From: Vibrio sp. UCD-FRSSP16_30
Lineage (GTDB): Bacteria > Pseudomonadota > Gammaproteobacteria > Enterobacterales > Vibrionaceae
NCBI RefSeq assembly: GCF_001676025.1
Contig: NZ_LZFW01000005.1
Span: 18,976 to 82,975 of the forward strand
Reading direction: 5' to 3'
Length of the DNA: 64,000 nt
Shown: piece by piece, positions 10,201 to 20,897 of the stretch
Layout: each line of letters begins with the position of its first letter
Position numbering within the stretch: the stretch's first letter is position 1
Translations under genes and position numbers: made by a program
The notes under the pieces: generated by a model
Seen by the model: the letters and a program-made list of their open reading frames with translations, nothing else
Databases searched by the model: none
What the model was told of the DNA's origin: nothing

Positions 10201-11268
10201 CTTATTGCTAAATTTTCCGGTTATCAAGGTGACTTGGATGCCAAAATAGAGACCCAAGAAGGGGATCTATTAATGAATGGTGACGGTGACTGGCGTGATA
10301 TCGAAAATTGGGCTGCCAACCTTAATATATCGGCTGATCAGTTGCTTGTTGAAGTTCCGCCTATGGTTAAGGCCAAAGTAGAGCCTGATATCAATGTTGC
10401 GGTAACGCCCGGTTTGATTGATGTGAAAGGTAAAGTCCGACTGCCTTGGGGAAGAATTACCGTTGAAGAACTTCCGCCATCAGCCATTTCTGTTTCTTCA
10501 GATGAAGTCATTGTAGATAAAGATCTTAAACCGTTAGAAGAGAGCTCCAAGTTCCCATTCAAGATCAAAACTGACATCAACGTGATTATCGGTAATGACT
10601 TCTTATTGAGTGCATTTGGCTTGAAAGGTGGTCTTGTTGGTGAGATTAATGTTTCTCAAAAGAACAATGCACCGTTTATTTTAGGCGAGGTGAATATCGT
10701 TGACGGTAAGTATCGCTCGTTTGGTCAAGACCTATTAATAGAAGAAGGCAAAGTGCTGTTTAATGGCCCTGCCGATCTTCCTTATCTATCCATTAAAGCC
10801 ATTCGAAACCCTGACAATACAGAAGATGATGTTATTGCTGGTATTAAGGTCACAGGCCCTGCCGATGAACCGAATATCGAAGTGTTTTCAGAGCCATCGA
10901 TGCCACAAGCAAATGCGCTGTCTTATATTTTACGAGGACAGGATATCGATAGTGATTCCGGTGGTAATGCCATGACAACCGCCCTTATTGGCTTAAGCTT
11001 GGCAAAAAGTGGCCGAGTAGTGGGCGAAATTGGTGAGGCTTTCGGTGTTAGCGATCTGCAATTGGATACCGCAGGCAGTGGTGATGATTCTCAAGTTACG
11101 GTGAGTGGCTATATTCTACCTGGATTGCAAGTGAAGTACGGGGTCGGAATATTTGAATCTATCGGTGAATTTACTTTCCGCTATCGTTTAATGAAAGATC
11201 TTTACCTAGAATTAGTATCAGGCACAGATAGCGCAGTAGACCTGTTATATCAGTTTGAATTTGATTAG
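7273..11268 (+). CDS. tamB: TamB, inner-membrane-anchored envelope-spanning protein
   Basis: The 1331-residue partner of TamA. A lysine-rich cytoplasmic N-terminus (1-45) leads to one membrane helix (about 48-72); a long repetitive beta-rich body follows, of the AsmA-like/VPS13-like bridge type thought to move phospholipids across the periplasm; the DUF490/TamB domain lies at the C-terminus, ending YQFEFD with terminal aromatic residues that dock to TamA. Residues about 236-285 form a Gln/Ser/Lys/Pro low-complexity insert, looser than the rest and probably a disordered linker specific to this lineage. Start and stop agree with the usual family size (E. coli 1259), the excess being mostly this insert and the N-terminal extension. 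Confidence 0.95.
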   Translation: MNKDVQRSEEKAVDSVTTGKAVSESKATLKTKKTKSKDKKKRPLWRRILWTLTHISLGVIALILLILLLLWGLLFTNPGLNSILWGAEKVVPELTVDRTEGALLTDFQLYGIGYDNPALSSKLKADKLEMDIQLHCLIELQVCIKTLGIEGANFSLTDLPPTEEPVDEVSEPIRSVSLPFGLGVKVERLYLNKINLDVLGNKVAWQTFETGAQMRFGGLTLSPTRFEGARVSLATNQEQEPSAKSEPSAKPDPSTKQQDLAASEQEPLTQKQQAANETSQTSTDAISSKIVLPEIWIPLSINIQDITVTDFQLSSPDVQIDRAHLVASAQGNNVNIEQFELAMPIADVNLKGNAQLKGDYALTVDASAKVKQTTLAGQSVSLNAEGSVADLTLDAGLRDLIVADIDAKLQLLDPALPFDINLSKAKVQWPLRGEADYKAQIDTLQAKGILNQYDLDLIAAAQGKQIPDVNLSVDGEGNLEQIQLKHIDVETLKGAIKGSVLANWAAPINWQAELNLEHIQPGSYWPQAEGDISGNLITTGRLPEAGGWEVELSHLDIDGIFRNYPLNINGVLQAKDISGKGDFRVNTPGMVIAHGQNKIQVSGNLNEDWNINTKIDIPEIKNTVPDVSGRAIGLIKVRGAFATPEIITDLTATKIAWLDQLSVASISLQGDVSPLPAPKGSLDLVVEGVDHLEQKVKRSEFSFSGSQQDHRASFSVDSDVVQGGFSISGSLQTKPGLKWQGQLEDASLTTVQGEWVVDHSPKLSYDGDTQIAFVEAHCWLQADSKLCLDKDVKAGQSGEVFASIQHFNFSQVSTLLPKDISLVGKVDANVRAKWSPNALPEVEMKVKLPEGSVTQHLDRPLVVGWNQVNFDASLIKDDLKANWNIDFTDNGDVLGRVELDKVSKENKQIDARIQLQQITLGMLAPLFGEFSQVEADINSDIKLKGPVKKPQIFGDFRVEHIIATGDVTPIDVTGGQLIAKFSGYQGDLDAKIETQEGDLLMNGDGDWRDIENWAANLNISADQLLVEVPPMVKAKVEPDINVAVTPGLIDVKGKVRLPWGRITVEELPPSAISVSSDEVIVDKDLKPLEESSKFPFKIKTDINVIIGNDFLLSAFGLKGGLVGEINVSQKNNAPFILGEVNIVDGKYRSFGQDLLIEEGKVLFNGPADLPYLSIKAIRNPDNTEDDVIAGIKVTGPADEPNIEVFSEPSMPQANALSYILRGQDIDSDSGGNAMTTALIGLSLAKSGRVVGEIGEAFGVSDLQLDTAGSGDDSQVTVSGYILPGLQVKYGVGIFESIGEFTFRYRLMKDLYLELVSGTDSAVDLLYQFEFD

Positions 11269-11288
11269 CTATAACACAGGATGATGGT

Positions 11289-11633
11289 ATGCAGCATTTA
11301 GTTTTTGTTTATGGAACCTTAAGGCAAGGTGAAGCAAACCACTTCCTTTTGCAAGGTAGCGAATTACTTGGTTTGTATGAGACTCCACCGCAATATACGT
11401 TGTACGACTTTAGCGCCTTTCCCGGATTAGTCGAAGGCTACGATAGCATCACAGGAGAGGTCTATCGGATTACAGATGATGTGCTAGCTAAGCTTGATAT
11501 TCTTGAAGATATTCCCATTGAGTATCGACGAGAAACGATAGAAACCACCTTTGGAGAAGCATGGATTTATATTTATCAAGGCACGGAGTCAGGTAAGGCG
11601 ATTGAATCTGGAGATTGGAATTTACGTAACTGA
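11289..11633 (+). CDS. ytfP: YtfP, gamma-glutamylcyclotransferase-fold protein
   Basis: A 114-residue protein of the gamma-glutamylcyclotransferase-like (GGCT/AIG2) superfamily. The substrate-binding VYGTLRQG loop is at residues 6-13, and an acidic stretch LDILEDIP lies where the family keeps its catalytic glutamate. The substrate of bacterial YtfP is not settled. ATG at 11289 has AGGATG upstream. It follows tamB after 20 nt, the same order as E. coli tamA-tamB-ytfP, so it probably rides on the tam transcript. Confidence 0.92.
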   Translation: MQHLVFVYGTLRQGEANHFLLQGSELLGLYETPPQYTLYDFSAFPGLVEGYDSITGEVYRITDDVLAKLDILEDIPIEYRRETIETTFGEAWIYIYQGTESGKAIESGDWNLRN

Positions 11634-11670
11634 CCACTGATTGCGGTTGATATAATACAAGGATGTTGTA

Positions 11671-12192
11671 ATGAAATGGATGCTCGTACTATTGAGTAGT
11701 TTTGTTCTTTGGGGTTGCGTTGGTAAGCCAGAGCAAGTGACACCCGTGAGTAATTTTCAATTAGACCGATATTTAGGTCAATGGTATGAAATTGCGCGTT
11801 TAGATCACTCTTTTGAGCGAGGTATGACAGAGGTGTCCGCTCAATATTCAATGCGAGATGATGGTGGTGTTCGGGTATTAAATCGAGGGTATTCGACAAA
11901 AGACAATGAATGGAGTGATGCTGAAGGTAAGGCTTATTTTGTTGATTCTACTGATTCAGGTTACTTGAAAGTATCATTTTTTGGTCCCTTTTATGGCTCA
12001 TATATCGTATTTGAATTAGAGCAGGACAATTACGATTATGCTTTTGTTTCGGGTCCAGATCATTCTTACTTATGGCTTCTTTCTCGAACGCCGACCATCA
12101 GTGATGAGATTAAGCAGAAATTTAAAAGCCAAGCAAAAGAGCTTGGCTTTGATACTGATAAACTAATTTGGGTCAAACAGACCGTAGATTAG
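11671..12192 (+). CDS. blc: Outer-membrane lipoprotein of the lipocalin family (Blc)
   Basis: A bacterial lipocalin of 173 residues. The signal peptide ends in the lipobox LWGC (Cys16), so the mature protein is lipidated and probably on the inner face of the outer membrane. The lipocalin signature [17 protein letters not shown] follows, and a calycin barrel fills the rest. E. coli Blc binds lysophospholipids and is stress-induced; that role is inferred here from family only. An AAGGATG ribosome site precedes the ATG. Its stop overlaps the stop of fbp on the other strand by 4 bases, with no room for a terminator in between. Confidence 0.92.
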   Translation: MKWMLVLLSSFVLWGCVGKPEQVTPVSNFQLDRYLGQWYEIARLDHSFERGMTEVSAQYSMRDDGGVRVLNRGYSTKDNEWSDAEGKAYFVDSTDSGYLKVSFFGPFYGSYIVFELEQDNYDYAFVSGPDHSYLWLLSRTPTISDEIKQKFKSQAKELGFDTDKLIWVKQTVD

Positions 12193-13205
12193 TATTGGTC
12201 AGGGTTTTGTTCGATGAAACCATGCAGCGTTTCAATCATAGCGTTAGAGCCAACAAAGAATGGTACACGTTGATGTAATTCTGTTGGTTTAACTTCCATG
12301 ATGCGTTTTTCGCCGTCAGTTGCTCGACCACCAGCTTGCTCCATTAAGAATGCCATTGGGTTACATTCATAAAGAAGACGCAGTTTACCCATAGGGTAAG
12401 AGCGAGTACTTGGGTATAGGAAGATACCACCCATTAGCAAGTTTCTGTGGAAGTCAGATACCAATGAACCGATGTAACGTGAAGTGTACGGACGGTTTGT
12501 TGGAGTATCTTCTTCTTGGCAGTATTTGATGTATTTTTTAACACCAAGTGGGAATTTTACGTAGTTACCTTCATTGATAGAGTAAACCTTGCCTTCATTA
12601 GGGATGGTCATGCTCTCATGAGATAAACAGAATACGCCAATAGATGGGTCGTATGTGAAGCCGTGAACACCAGCACCCGTTGTGTAAACTAGCATAGTAG
12701 AAGAACCGTAAATCACGTAGCCAGATGCGACTTGCTCAGTACCAGGTTGTAGGTAATCTTCTTTTTCTGTTGGTGATCCAATTGGTGAAATACGACGGTA
12801 GATAGAGAAAATAGTACCTACAGATACGTTCACATCAATGTTGCTTGAACCATCTAGTGGGTCCATTAATACTACATATTTAGCATTTAGGTTTCGTGCA
12901 CTAGCGAAAGAAACCGCTTCGTCTTCTTCTTCACTTGCAATACCACAAACTTGGTCGCGAGCTTCTAGGGCACTTTTAAACGTGTCATTTGCAAGTACAT
13001 CAAGTTTTTGTTGTGCTTCACCTTGGATATTTTCAGCGCCAGCAGCACCAGTAATATCAACTAAGCCAGCTTTATTGATTTCACGGTGGACAATCTTAGC
13101 AGCAAGACTAATAGAAGATAGTAATGACGATAATTCACCACTAGCCGCAGGGAAGTCATTTTGCTTCTCTACGATAAATTCACCTAACGTTCTTAAATTG
13201 GACAT
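12189..13205 (-). CDS. fbp: Fructose-1,6-bisphosphatase class I
   Basis: Gluconeogenic enzyme converting fructose 1,6-bisphosphate to fructose 6-phosphate. The 338-residue sequence carries the metal-binding acidic SEEEDEA segment, [15 protein letters not shown] (metal and phosphate site), [16 protein letters not shown] and the late [13 protein letters not shown], all diagnostic of class I enzymes. Length is standard. It is transcribed from the region shared with divergent mpl, as in E. coli. The 3' end overlaps the blc stop by 4 bases on the opposite strand. Confidence 0.97.
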   Translation of the reverse strand: MSNLRTLGEFIVEKQNDFPAASGELSSLLSSISLAAKIVHREINKAGLVDITGAAGAENIQGEAQQKLDVLANDTFKSALEARDQVCGIASEEEDEAVSFASARNLNAKYVVLMDPLDGSSNIDVNVSVGTIFSIYRRISPIGSPTEKEDYLQPGTEQVASGYVIYGSSTMLVYTTGAGVHGFTYDPSIGVFCLSHESMTIPNEGKVYSINEGNYVKFPLGVKKYIKYCQEEDTPTNRPYTSRYIGSLVSDFHRNLLMGGIFLYPSTRSYPMGKLRLLYECNPMAFLMEQAGGRATDGEKRIMEVKPTELHQRVPFFVGSNAMIETLHGFIEQNPDQY

Positions 13206-13424
13206 GGGGGATTCCGTTTATTTGTATGACAAGTTCTTTTTTTAGCCAAATATACAGCACAAAACATATTATGGCACGAAAACTAATTGATCTATTTCAC
13301 AGTTTTCTGACTTTAATCGTTCCAAATTGTATGTGTTCATGTCGAAAATCTGGGTAAAATTAGATTATAAGGCTTATTGGCGAGCCTAAAACTTTAGTCG
13401 CCTCACAAAGATAGCGAGAATTCT

Positions 13425-14780
13425 ATGCATATTCATATACTTGGCGTTTGTGGCACCTTCATGGGAGGTGCTGCGGTATTGGCAAAGCAACTTGGGCACA
13501 AAGTAACAGGCAGTGACGCAAACGTTTACCCTCCGATGAGTACACTTCTTGAATCGGAAGGTGTTGAGATAATTCAAGGCTATGATCCGAAGCAACTAGA
13601 GCCTCGTCCTGATCTTGTGGTCATTGGCAATGCAATGAGCCGCGGTAACCCATGTGTTGAGTATGTTTTAGACAATAATTTGCGCTACACATCTGGACCT
13701 CAGTGGTTACAAGAGTTCTTATTGCATGATCGTTGGGTGCTGGCGGTTGCGGGTACTCATGGTAAAACCACGACAGCCAGTATGCTGTCGTGGGTATTAG
13801 AGGCGTGTGGTTATGAACCTGGCTTTCTTGTCGGCGGCGTACTGGGTAATTTTGGACAATCAGCTCGCCTAGGCGATAGCATGTTTTTTGTCGTAGAGGC
13901 GGATGAATACGACAGCGCTTTCTTTGATAAACGTTCTAAGTTTGTGCATTACCATCCACGTACACTGGTCATGAACAATCTTGAATTTGATCATGCTGAT
14001 ATTTTTGATGACTTAGAAGCGATTAAACGTCAGTTCCATCATCTAGTGCGAACCGTGCCAAGCAATGGGCGTATTTTTGCACCGTCAGATGATGTGGCAT
14101 TAAACGATGTGTTATCTCGAGGTTGTTGGAGTGAAACAGAGTTTTCCCACAAAGATTGGCAAGCCAATAAATTGAAAGCCGATGGCAGTCATTTTGAAGT
14201 GTACTTTGAGCTGCAAAAAGTTGGTGAAGTTAATTGGGATTTAGTCGGTGATCATAACGTCAATAATGCTTTGATGGCGATTGCAGCTGCGCGTCATGTA
14301 GGGGTTGTTGCTGACCTAGCGTGTGAAGCACTGGGGCGTTTTATCAACACTAAACGTCGTCTTGAGCTTAAAGGTGAAGTTGGCGGTATTACGGTTTATG
14401 ATGATTTTGCCCATCACCCAACCGCCATTAAGCTCACTTTAGGCGGCTTGCGTAACAAAGTGGGTGAGCAGAGAATTCTGGCAGTATTAGAGCCAAGATC
14501 GAGCACCATGAAAATGGGTGTGCATAAACAGACTTTAGCCGCCTCTTTAGTTGCCGCGGATAAAGTTTATCTTTACCAACCCGACAACATTGACTGGTCA
14601 GTGGATGATATTGCCCAACAATGTTCGCAAGCGACTTTTACATCCCGATCGGTTGATGACATCGTTGCAGAGCTAGTCAAAGAATCTCAAGCAGGGGATC
14701 AAATTCTAATTATGAGTAATGGCGGTTTTGAAGGTATTCATACTAAGCTATTAAACGCACTACAAGTAGCAGGGAACTAA
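13425..14780 (+). CDS. mpl: Murein tripeptide ligase Mpl
   Basis: Recycles cell-wall tripeptide by joining L-Ala-gamma-D-Glu-meso-DAP to UDP-MurNAc. 451 residues with the Mur-ligase plan: N-terminal UDP-binding domain ([15 protein letters not shown]), ATP-binding AGTHGKTTT at about 109-117, central [17 protein letters not shown] (carbamylated-Lys region) and a C-terminal domain with [10 protein letters not shown]. It is divergent from fbp, and its stop overlaps the ubiX start by one base (TAATG), so the two are cotranslated. Confidence 0.96.
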   Translation: MHIHILGVCGTFMGGAAVLAKQLGHKVTGSDANVYPPMSTLLESEGVEIIQGYDPKQLEPRPDLVVIGNAMSRGNPCVEYVLDNNLRYTSGPQWLQEFLLHDRWVLAVAGTHGKTTTASMLSWVLEACGYEPGFLVGGVLGNFGQSARLGDSMFFVVEADEYDSAFFDKRSKFVHYHPRTLVMNNLEFDHADIFDDLEAIKRQFHHLVRTVPSNGRIFAPSDDVALNDVLSRGCWSETEFSHKDWQANKLKADGSHFEVYFELQKVGEVNWDLVGDHNVNNALMAIAAARHVGVVADLACEALGRFINTKRRLELKGEVGGITVYDDFAHHPTAIKLTLGGLRNKVGEQRILAVLEPRSSTMKMGVHKQTLAASLVAADKVYLYQPDNIDWSVDDIAQQCSQATFTSRSVDDIVAELVKESQAGDQILIMSNGGFEGIHTKLLNALQVAGN

Positions 14781-15421
14781 TGCAAGACAAGACGCAGGAT
14801 AAGACGCAACAAAAGAGTATTACCTTAGCGATGACGGGGGCTTCTGGCGCGCCGTATGGATTGGCATTGCTCAAAAAGCTTTTACAGGCAGACTATCGTG
14901 TGTATTTTTTGGTTTCGTCAGCCGCTAGAGTGGTATTGGCCACTGAGCACAATCTTAAACTGCCTAGTGGTCCTGATGCGATTAAAGCGACACTGGTCGA
15001 GTATTTGGGTTGTGATGACTCACAGCTGGTGGTGTGCGGAAAAGAAGACTGGTTTTCGCCAGTGGCTTCTGGATCGGCTGCGCCAAAACAAATGATTGTT
15101 TGTCCGTGTTCTGCCGGTAGCCTTGCTTCTATTGCGCATGGTATGTCTGACAATCTTATTGAGCGAGCAGCAGATGTGGTATTAAAAGAGCGCGGTCAGC
15201 TGATTCTTGTGGTTCGAGAAACGCCGTTCTCTACTTTGCATTTAGAAAATATGCTCAAGCTTTCAAAAATGGGGGCAACCATTATGCCCGCAGCTCCCGG
15301 CTTTTATCATCAACCACAATCAATTGATGATCTGGTTAACTTTATGGTGGCGCGAGTACTTGATCATGTTGGGATCAGTCAGGATCTCGTGCAGCCTTGG
15401 GGTTACGATAGGCGTCAGTAG
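14780..15421 (+). CDS. ubiX: Flavin prenyltransferase UbiX
   Basis: Makes prenylated FMN, the cofactor of the UbiD decarboxylase in ubiquinone synthesis. 213 residues with the family's GASGAPYG (FMN phosphate binding), [19 protein letters not shown], and [14 protein letters not shown] stretches, ending in the [10 protein letters not shown] helix. The N-terminal dozen residues are Lys/Gln/Asp-rich and may be loosely defined. It is coupled to mpl by a one-base overlap; in Vibrio mpl-ubiX is a common pair. Confidence 0.95.
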   Translation: MQDKTQDKTQQKSITLAMTGASGAPYGLALLKKLLQADYRVYFLVSSAARVVLATEHNLKLPSGPDAIKATLVEYLGCDDSQLVVCGKEDWFSPVASGSAAPKQMIVCPCSAGSLASIAHGMSDNLIERAADVVLKERGQLILVVRETPFSTLHLENMLKLSKMGATIMPAAPGFYHQPQSIDDLVNFMVARVLDHVGISQDLVQPWGYDRRQ

Positions 15422-15474
15422 CAATTATGTTTTTAAATCAGGGTTCTAAATAATGGTTTAAATAGCGAATAAAC

Positions 15475-15504
15475 AACGCCAGCAGGAATGCTGGCGTTAT
15501 TTTT
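15475..15504. terminator. Terminator between ubiX and the PhoH-like gene
   Basis: A perfect 10-bp stem (15475-15484 and 15489-15498) with GGAA loop, followed by ATTTTT on the plus strand. It lies between convergent stops at 15421 and 15522 and ends mpl-ubiX; an A-rich 5' flank could let it work the other way too. Confidence 0.82.
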
Positions 15505-15521
15505 ACTTACCGTGATTAGTA

Positions 15522-16898
15522 TTAAAGATTTTCCTCTGCAAATTCAGCTAAGCGACTGCGAACCACACCATTGAGGTGCACGTTAGCGGAACCTTCAAAG
15601 TTTTTAAAACGCTCCACCATATAAGTCAGCCCTGATGTTACCGGCGTTAAATAAGCCGAATCGATCTGCGCAAGATTTCCTGAACAGACAATTTTAGTCC
15701 CTTCACCGCATCGAGTAATGATGGTTTTGATTTGTGAGGCGGTTAAGTTCTGGCATTCATCAAGCAATACAAACGCATTTTGAATAGAGCGTCCACGCAT
15801 AAAGTTAATCGACTTAAACTGAATATTGGCTTTCTCGCAGATGTAACGCAAAGAGCCTTCAGTGCAGTGATCGTTTTTATGTAATGCCTCGAGCGTATCG
15901 GTCACCGCCGCCAGCCAAGGCAGCATTTTTTCTTCTTCATTGCCCGGTAAAAAACCAATGGACTCACCAATATCTGGGGTATTGCGAGTCACAATGATTT
16001 TATCAAACATCTTATATTCGACGGTTTGTTCAAGTGCTGCGGCCATTGCTAATAGGGTTTTACCACTACCGGCTGCACCGGTTAAGATGACTAGGTCGAT
16101 ATCCGGATCCATCAGTGCATCTAGGGCCATGCCTTGGTAGATGTTTTTCGGTTTTATATCCCACGCGCGGCGGTTCATCATTTTGTCGCAGCTGAGATCT
16201 TTTAAAGTGATGGACTCTGCGTTGATGTCGGTAATGCGAGCGGCAAAGTCACTATCAGAGTCGAGGATATATTGATTGATATAAGGCATCTCAATGACTG
16301 ACTGATTAATGAGATGATGCGCTTTACCCGCTAAAGCAATGGAATTAACTTCATCCACTTTATCCCAAAAAGATCCCTCGTATTGAGTAAAACCTTTAGT
16401 GAGATACTGCACATCATCAATGAGCTGATCAGTGCGGTAATCTTCAACGTGTCGCACCCCGGCACCTTTTGCTCTTAGGCGCATATTGATGTCTTTAGTG
16501 ACGAGTACCACTTCTCTCGGTGAGCGTTTATTTTGCAGGTAAATAACCGCGTTTAAGATGCGGTTGTCACCCGCCTTATCAGCAAAAGCTTTAACGGTTT
16601 CTTGCAACTCAAAGTCTGCCAGTATTGATAAAGTGCCGCCTACGTGATTTTCGTTGTGAAAGCGAATACCTTCAGATATCTGATCAGGCGTCGCTTCCCG
16701 AAAAATATCTTCTAAGGTTCGTATCGCAACACGCGCATCGTGTGCTACATCTCGTTTGCTGTCTTTAATTCGGTCTAGTTCTTCTAATACTGTCATCGGA
16801 ATGACGACGTCGTGTTCATGAAAGGAATAAATAGCATGTGGTTCGTGAAGTAGGATATTGGTGTCTAATACAAAAATCTTGCGTTCGCTATCACCCAT
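15522..16898 (-). CDS. PIN domain-PhoH ATPase fusion protein (YlaK/PhoH2 type)
   Basis: A 458-residue protein: an N-terminal PIN ribonuclease domain (FVLDTNILLHEP with the acidic Asp12, further acidic residues in the next 130) fused to a C-terminal PhoH ATPase with P-loop GAAGSGKT (about 265-272) and Walker B FVLLDECQNLT. Such PIN-PhoH proteins are predicted, and for mycobacterial PhoH2 shown, to be RNA helicase/RNases. Despite the name, a role in phosphate starvation is not given by the sequence. ATG at 16898 has AGGAG at 6 nt. It is divergent from rapA. Confidence 0.9.
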   Translation of the reverse strand: MGDSERKIFVLDTNILLHEPHAIYSFHEHDVVIPMTVLEELDRIKDSKRDVAHDARVAIRTLEDIFREATPDQISEGIRFHNENHVGGTLSILADFELQETVKAFADKAGDNRILNAVIYLQNKRSPREVVLVTKDINMRLRAKGAGVRHVEDYRTDQLIDDVQYLTKGFTQYEGSFWDKVDEVNSIALAGKAHHLINQSVIEMPYINQYILDSDSDFAARITDINAESITLKDLSCDKMMNRRAWDIKPKNIYQGMALDALMDPDIDLVILTGAAGSGKTLLAMAAALEQTVEYKMFDKIIVTRNTPDIGESIGFLPGNEEEKMLPWLAAVTDTLEALHKNDHCTEGSLRYICEKANIQFKSINFMRGRSIQNAFVLLDECQNLTASQIKTIITRCGEGTKIVCSGNLAQIDSAYLTPVTSGLTYMVERFKNFEGSANVHLNGVVRSRLAEFAEENL

Positions 16899-17130
16899 AA
16901 GCGTCTCCTTTGCTTATTTGACGTTGTGTATCAGAGCGATCTCAAAATTCAGATAGTAACCTGATGAAGAGAGCACAGTTTGATATTGATAACCTCTTCT
17001 ATTTTAAGCCTAGTTTAGTTTCATTTCGTTGACAGTGAGATTGCACTATTTATATCCATTAAACGTAAGGTTTTACGTGCTCCTAGTGCATCGATGTACT
17101 ATTATGACGCCCTTTTTCTGACAGGAAACT

Positions 17131-17161
17131 TTGACTGATTTGTCGAGTTTTCTTCTATGAT
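17131..17161 (+). promoter_or_regulatory. Possible sigma70 promoter of rapA
   Basis: TTGACT at 17131-17136 and TATGAT at 17156-17161 are separated by 19 bp, longer than the ideal 17. It lies 36 bp before the rapA ATG. Confidence 0.4.
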
Positions 17162-17196
17162 TGTTAGAGTTAAATTTATAAAAGGGTATTAGCTGA

Positions 17197-20103
17197 ATGG
17201 CATTTGCGATTGGTCAACGTTGGATTAGTGATACAGAAAGTGATTTAGGACTAGGAACTATAGTGGCTATTGATGCGCGAACAGTGACTTTAATGTTTGC
17301 CGCCTCTGAAGAAGAGCGACTGTATGCTATCAATGATGCTCCAATTACTCGTGTTACTTTTGCTGTTGGTGACACCATCGAAGCCCATGAAGGGTGGTCA
17401 CTGATTGTCGAGGAAGTGAACGAAGAAAAAGGCGTGCTTTGTTATAGAGGTACTCGAGAGGATACTGATGAGCAAGGTATTGAACTTCGTGAAATTTTCC
17501 TAAGTCACCAAATTCGCTTTAATAAGCCACAGGATAAGTTATTTACTGGGCAAATTGACCGCATGGACAATTTTGTATTGCGCTATCAAGCGTTGAATAA
17601 CCAGTATCAACAACATAAAAGCCCATTGCGAGGCCTAACTGGCATGCGTGCAGGTTTGATTCCTCACCAGCTATTTATTGCCCAAGAAGTAGGGCGTCGT
17701 CACGCACCTCGTGTTTTACTTGCTGATGAAGTCGGTTTGGGTAAAACCATTGAAGCGGGTATGATTATCCACCAACAGGTGCTCGCCGGTCGCGCAGAAC
17801 GAATTCTTATCGTTGTTCCTGAAACTCTAATCCATCAATGGCTGGTGGAGATGATGCGCCGCTTTAATCTGCACTTTTCTGTGTTTGATGAAGAGCGTTG
17901 TGTTGAAGCTTATGCAGATGCTGCCAATCCGTTTGATACTCAGCAATTTGTATTGTGTTCATTAGACTTTCTTAAAAACAGCCCTAAACGCCATCAGCAA
18001 GCACTTGAAGCGCAGTGGGACTTGTTAGTTGTCGATGAAGCTCATCACCTAGAGTGGAGCTTAGAGGCGCCAAGTGAAGAGTATTTAGCGGTAGAGTCTT
18101 TAGCATCAAAGATTCCTGCGGTATTACTACTAACAGCAACCCCTGAGCAATTAGGCCGTGAGAGTCACTTTGCTCGACTTCGCCTGCTAGATCCTGACCG
18201 TTTTTATGACTACCAAAGCTTTGTCGACGAAGAAGAAAACTACGCACCGGTTGCCGAAGCTGTCAGTCAGTTATTGTCTGGACAAGCACTACCAGATGAT
18301 GCGAAAAATCAAATCACTGAGCTGTTATCAGAGCAAGACGTAGAGCCTATCTTTAAAGCGATTGCGGATCAGCAGCACCCAGAACAACAAGCACTGGCAA
18401 GACAAGAGTTGGTAGACAACTTGATGGACCGCCATGGTACAGGGCGAGTGCTATTTCGTAATACTCGTGCCGCGATAAAAGGTTTCCCTGAGCGTCGAGT
18501 TCATTTATTACCTATGCCGATGCCAGAGCAATATACTCGCGCAATTAAAGTGTCGAAGATATTTAATGTTGATCTTTCTTTGGATAAACAAGCGGGCATC
18601 ATGCTTTATCCTGAAGAAGTATTCCAAGAGCTTGGGGATACCGGCGCATGGTGGCAATTTGATAGCCGAGTTGATTGGCTGATTGAAAAAGTGAAACAAA
18701 AACGTGCAGATAAAATTTTGGTGATTGCATCGCGATCGGCAACTGCACTACAGCTAGAGCAAGCATTGCGTGAGCGAGAAGGCATCCGAGCGACGGTATT
18801 CCACGAAGGAATGTCAATTATTGAACGAGATAAAGCAGCTGCTTATTTTGCCCAAGAAGAGGGTGGTGCTCAGGTACTTATCTGTTCTGAAATTGGCTCA
18901 GAAGGTCGTAATTTCCAGTTTGCTAATCAACTGGTGATGTTTGATCTTCCGTTTAATCCAGACCTTCTTGAACAGCGAATTGGTCGTTTAGACCGTATTG
19001 GGCAAAACTCAGATATCGATGTTTTTGTTCCATATTTAGAGGGAAGCTCACAGAGCGTATTGGCTCGCTGGTACAGTGAAGGACTGAATGCGTTTGCGGA
19101 AACGTGCCCAACAGGCAGAACGGTCTACGAGAAGTTCTCTTATGAGTTAACTGAGATGATTGCTACGGGTGATTGCTCTGAGCTTGATGATGTTATTGCT
19201 CAGTCAGTGAAGATTAATCAGCAGTTAAAACAAGATCTTGAACATGGTCGCGATAGATTATTAGAAATGCATTCTAATGGCGGCGAGCGAGCTCAAGACT
19301 TAGTGCAGGAAATTGCAGCTAAAGATAACGATACTAAATTTGTTAGCTTCGCCTTGAGCTTATTTGATTGTATTGGCCTAAATCAAGATGACAAAGGTGA
19401 AAACGCACTGGTTGTGACACCTTCTGAGCACATGCTTGTGCCAAGTTATCCTGGCCTTCCTTATGACGGCGCAACCATTACTTTTGAGCGTGATATTGCC
19501 TTGTCTCGTGAAGATATGAACTTTATGTCTTGGGAACATCCAATGATTCAAGGTGGTATTGATTTACTGCTTAGTGAAGGTGTGGGGGCGTCAGCGGTCT
19601 CTTTGTTAAAAAACAAAGCGCTTCCAGTAGGCACCATGCTTTTAGAGTTGGTATACCTTGTTGATGCCCAAGCACCAAAACGCAGTGGTATCGCACGATT
19701 CTTGCCACAAACGCCAATTCGCCTAATGTTAGATGGCAAAGGTAATGATCTTTCAGCGCAAGTTGAGTTTGAAAGTTTTAACCGCCAACTAAGTCCGATT
19801 AATCGTCATATGGCAAGTAAATTGGTTACTTCTGTTCAAGGGCAAGTACAAGCATTAATTGCGGCAGGTGATGAGAAAATACTGCCTAAGCATGAGCTAG
19901 TAAAACAGCAAGCTAAGGCCGAAATGGAAACCAGCCTCAATGCAGAGCTTGCAAGATTATTGGCACTAAAAGCAGTTAACCCGAACATTCGTGATGAAGA
20001 AGTAGAAGCCATTGAGCAACAGATTACCGAGCTAGGTAGCTTTATCTCACAAGCTCAAATTCAATTAGATTCTTTGCGTCTAATCGTTGTTTCTCACAAC
20101 TAG
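17197..20103 (+). CDS. rapA: RNA polymerase-associated Swi2/Snf2 ATPase RapA
   Basis: Binds RNA polymerase and helps recycle it after transcription. 968 residues, exactly the E. coli length: N-terminal Tudor-like domains that contact polymerase, then the SNF2 ATPase with Walker A in [13 protein letters not shown] (near residue 175) and DEAH (near 278), then a second helicase lobe with [14 protein letters not shown] and [11 protein letters not shown] (about 570-615), and C-terminal spacer and Rpb2-like regions. An AAGGG lies 12 nt before the ATG. rluA follows after 13 nt. Confidence 0.97.
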   Translation: MAFAIGQRWISDTESDLGLGTIVAIDARTVTLMFAASEEERLYAINDAPITRVTFAVGDTIEAHEGWSLIVEEVNEEKGVLCYRGTREDTDEQGIELREIFLSHQIRFNKPQDKLFTGQIDRMDNFVLRYQALNNQYQQHKSPLRGLTGMRAGLIPHQLFIAQEVGRRHAPRVLLADEVGLGKTIEAGMIIHQQVLAGRAERILIVVPETLIHQWLVEMMRRFNLHFSVFDEERCVEAYADAANPFDTQQFVLCSLDFLKNSPKRHQQALEAQWDLLVVDEAHHLEWSLEAPSEEYLAVESLASKIPAVLLLTATPEQLGRESHFARLRLLDPDRFYDYQSFVDEEENYAPVAEAVSQLLSGQALPDDAKNQITELLSEQDVEPIFKAIADQQHPEQQALARQELVDNLMDRHGTGRVLFRNTRAAIKGFPERRVHLLPMPMPEQYTRAIKVSKIFNVDLSLDKQAGIMLYPEEVFQELGDTGAWWQFDSRVDWLIEKVKQKRADKILVIASRSATALQLEQALREREGIRATVFHEGMSIIERDKAAAYFAQEEGGAQVLICSEIGSEGRNFQFANQLVMFDLPFNPDLLEQRIGRLDRIGQNSDIDVFVPYLEGSSQSVLARWYSEGLNAFAETCPTGRTVYEKFSYELTEMIATGDCSELDDVIAQSVKINQQLKQDLEHGRDRLLEMHSNGGERAQDLVQEIAAKDNDTKFVSFALSLFDCIGLNQDDKGENALVVTPSEHMLVPSYPGLPYDGATITFERDIALSREDMNFMSWEHPMIQGGIDLLLSEGVGASAVSLLKNKALPVGTMLLELVYLVDAQAPKRSGIARFLPQTPIRLMLDGKGNDLSAQVEFESFNRQLSPINRHMASKLVTSVQGQVQALIAAGDEKILPKHELVKQQAKAEMETSLNAELARLLALKAVNPNIRDEEVEAIEQQITELGSFISQAQIQLDSLRLIVVSHN

Positions 20104-20116
20104 AGTGAAATAAATT

Positions 20117-20854
20117 ATGGCCATGATTGAGTATCGCCCTCCAATAGATCCGTGGATAGATATTGTGTATCAAGATGAACATATCTTGGTAGCCAATAAG
20201 CCAGCTGGATTATTGTCAGTACCGGGGCGAGAAGAAAAGCATTACGACAGTTTATGGAGTCGCCTTGTGGCGGAATATCCTGAGATCCAAGTTGTGCATC
20301 GCTTGGACATGGCCACCTCTGGTTTAATGCTGTTTGCTCTGTCTAAAGAGGCAGAGCGACACATAAAGAAACAGTTCCAATATCGCCTAACACATAAAGT
20401 GTATTACGCTCGTGTGTGGGGCGAAATAGAAGAAAAAGAAGGTATTGTCGATTTACCTCTGATTTGTGATTGGCCGAATAGACCAAGACAAAAAGTATGC
20501 ACTCAAGACGGCAAGCCTTCACGCACTGATTATCAGAAAGTACAGCAAGAAGAAAAAACCTGTATTGTTCGCCTATTGCCAATTACAGGACGTTCACATC
20601 AACTGCGCGTGCATATGAGTGAAATAGGTCATTCGATTGTGGGTGATGAATTTTACTCTGAAGGTGAGGCGCAAGCCTTTTCAGACCGATTACAACTGCA
20701 CTCTACTGAACTGAGTTTTTATCACCCAAAAGATAATCAGTTAGTCAGTATGTTTGTGCCATGCGACTTTTATCCGCAAGCAAAACCATTAGTATTAGAA
20801 CTCTACTCAGCTGAACCTGAGTTGCCGGACTATAAAACTTTGCCTAAGCACTAG
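20117..20854 (+). CDS. rluA: Pseudouridine synthase RluA
   Basis: Dual-specificity enzyme converting U746 of 23S rRNA and U32 of some tRNAs to pseudouridine. 245 residues with the catalytic HRLDMATSGL motif (the Asp is the nucleophile) about 60 residues in, and the conserved KPAGLLSVPG near the start. No S4 domain is present, as in RluA and unlike RluB-F. It follows rapA closely; the rapA-rluA pair is conserved in enterics and Vibrio. The start could be ATG at 20117 or 20123. Confidence 0.93.
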   Translation: MAMIEYRPPIDPWIDIVYQDEHILVANKPAGLLSVPGREEKHYDSLWSRLVAEYPEIQVVHRLDMATSGLMLFALSKEAERHIKKQFQYRLTHKVYYARVWGEIEEKEGIVDLPLICDWPNRPRQKVCTQDGKPSRTDYQKVQQEEKTCIVRLLPITGRSHQLRVHMSEIGHSIVGDEFYSEGEAQAFSDRLQLHSTELSFYHPKDNQLVSMFVPCDFYPQAKPLVLELYSAEPELPDYKTLPKH

Positions 20855-20897
20855 CTTTAAGTGTTCAGCATAAGCGCTAAAATACTAAGGATTACGC

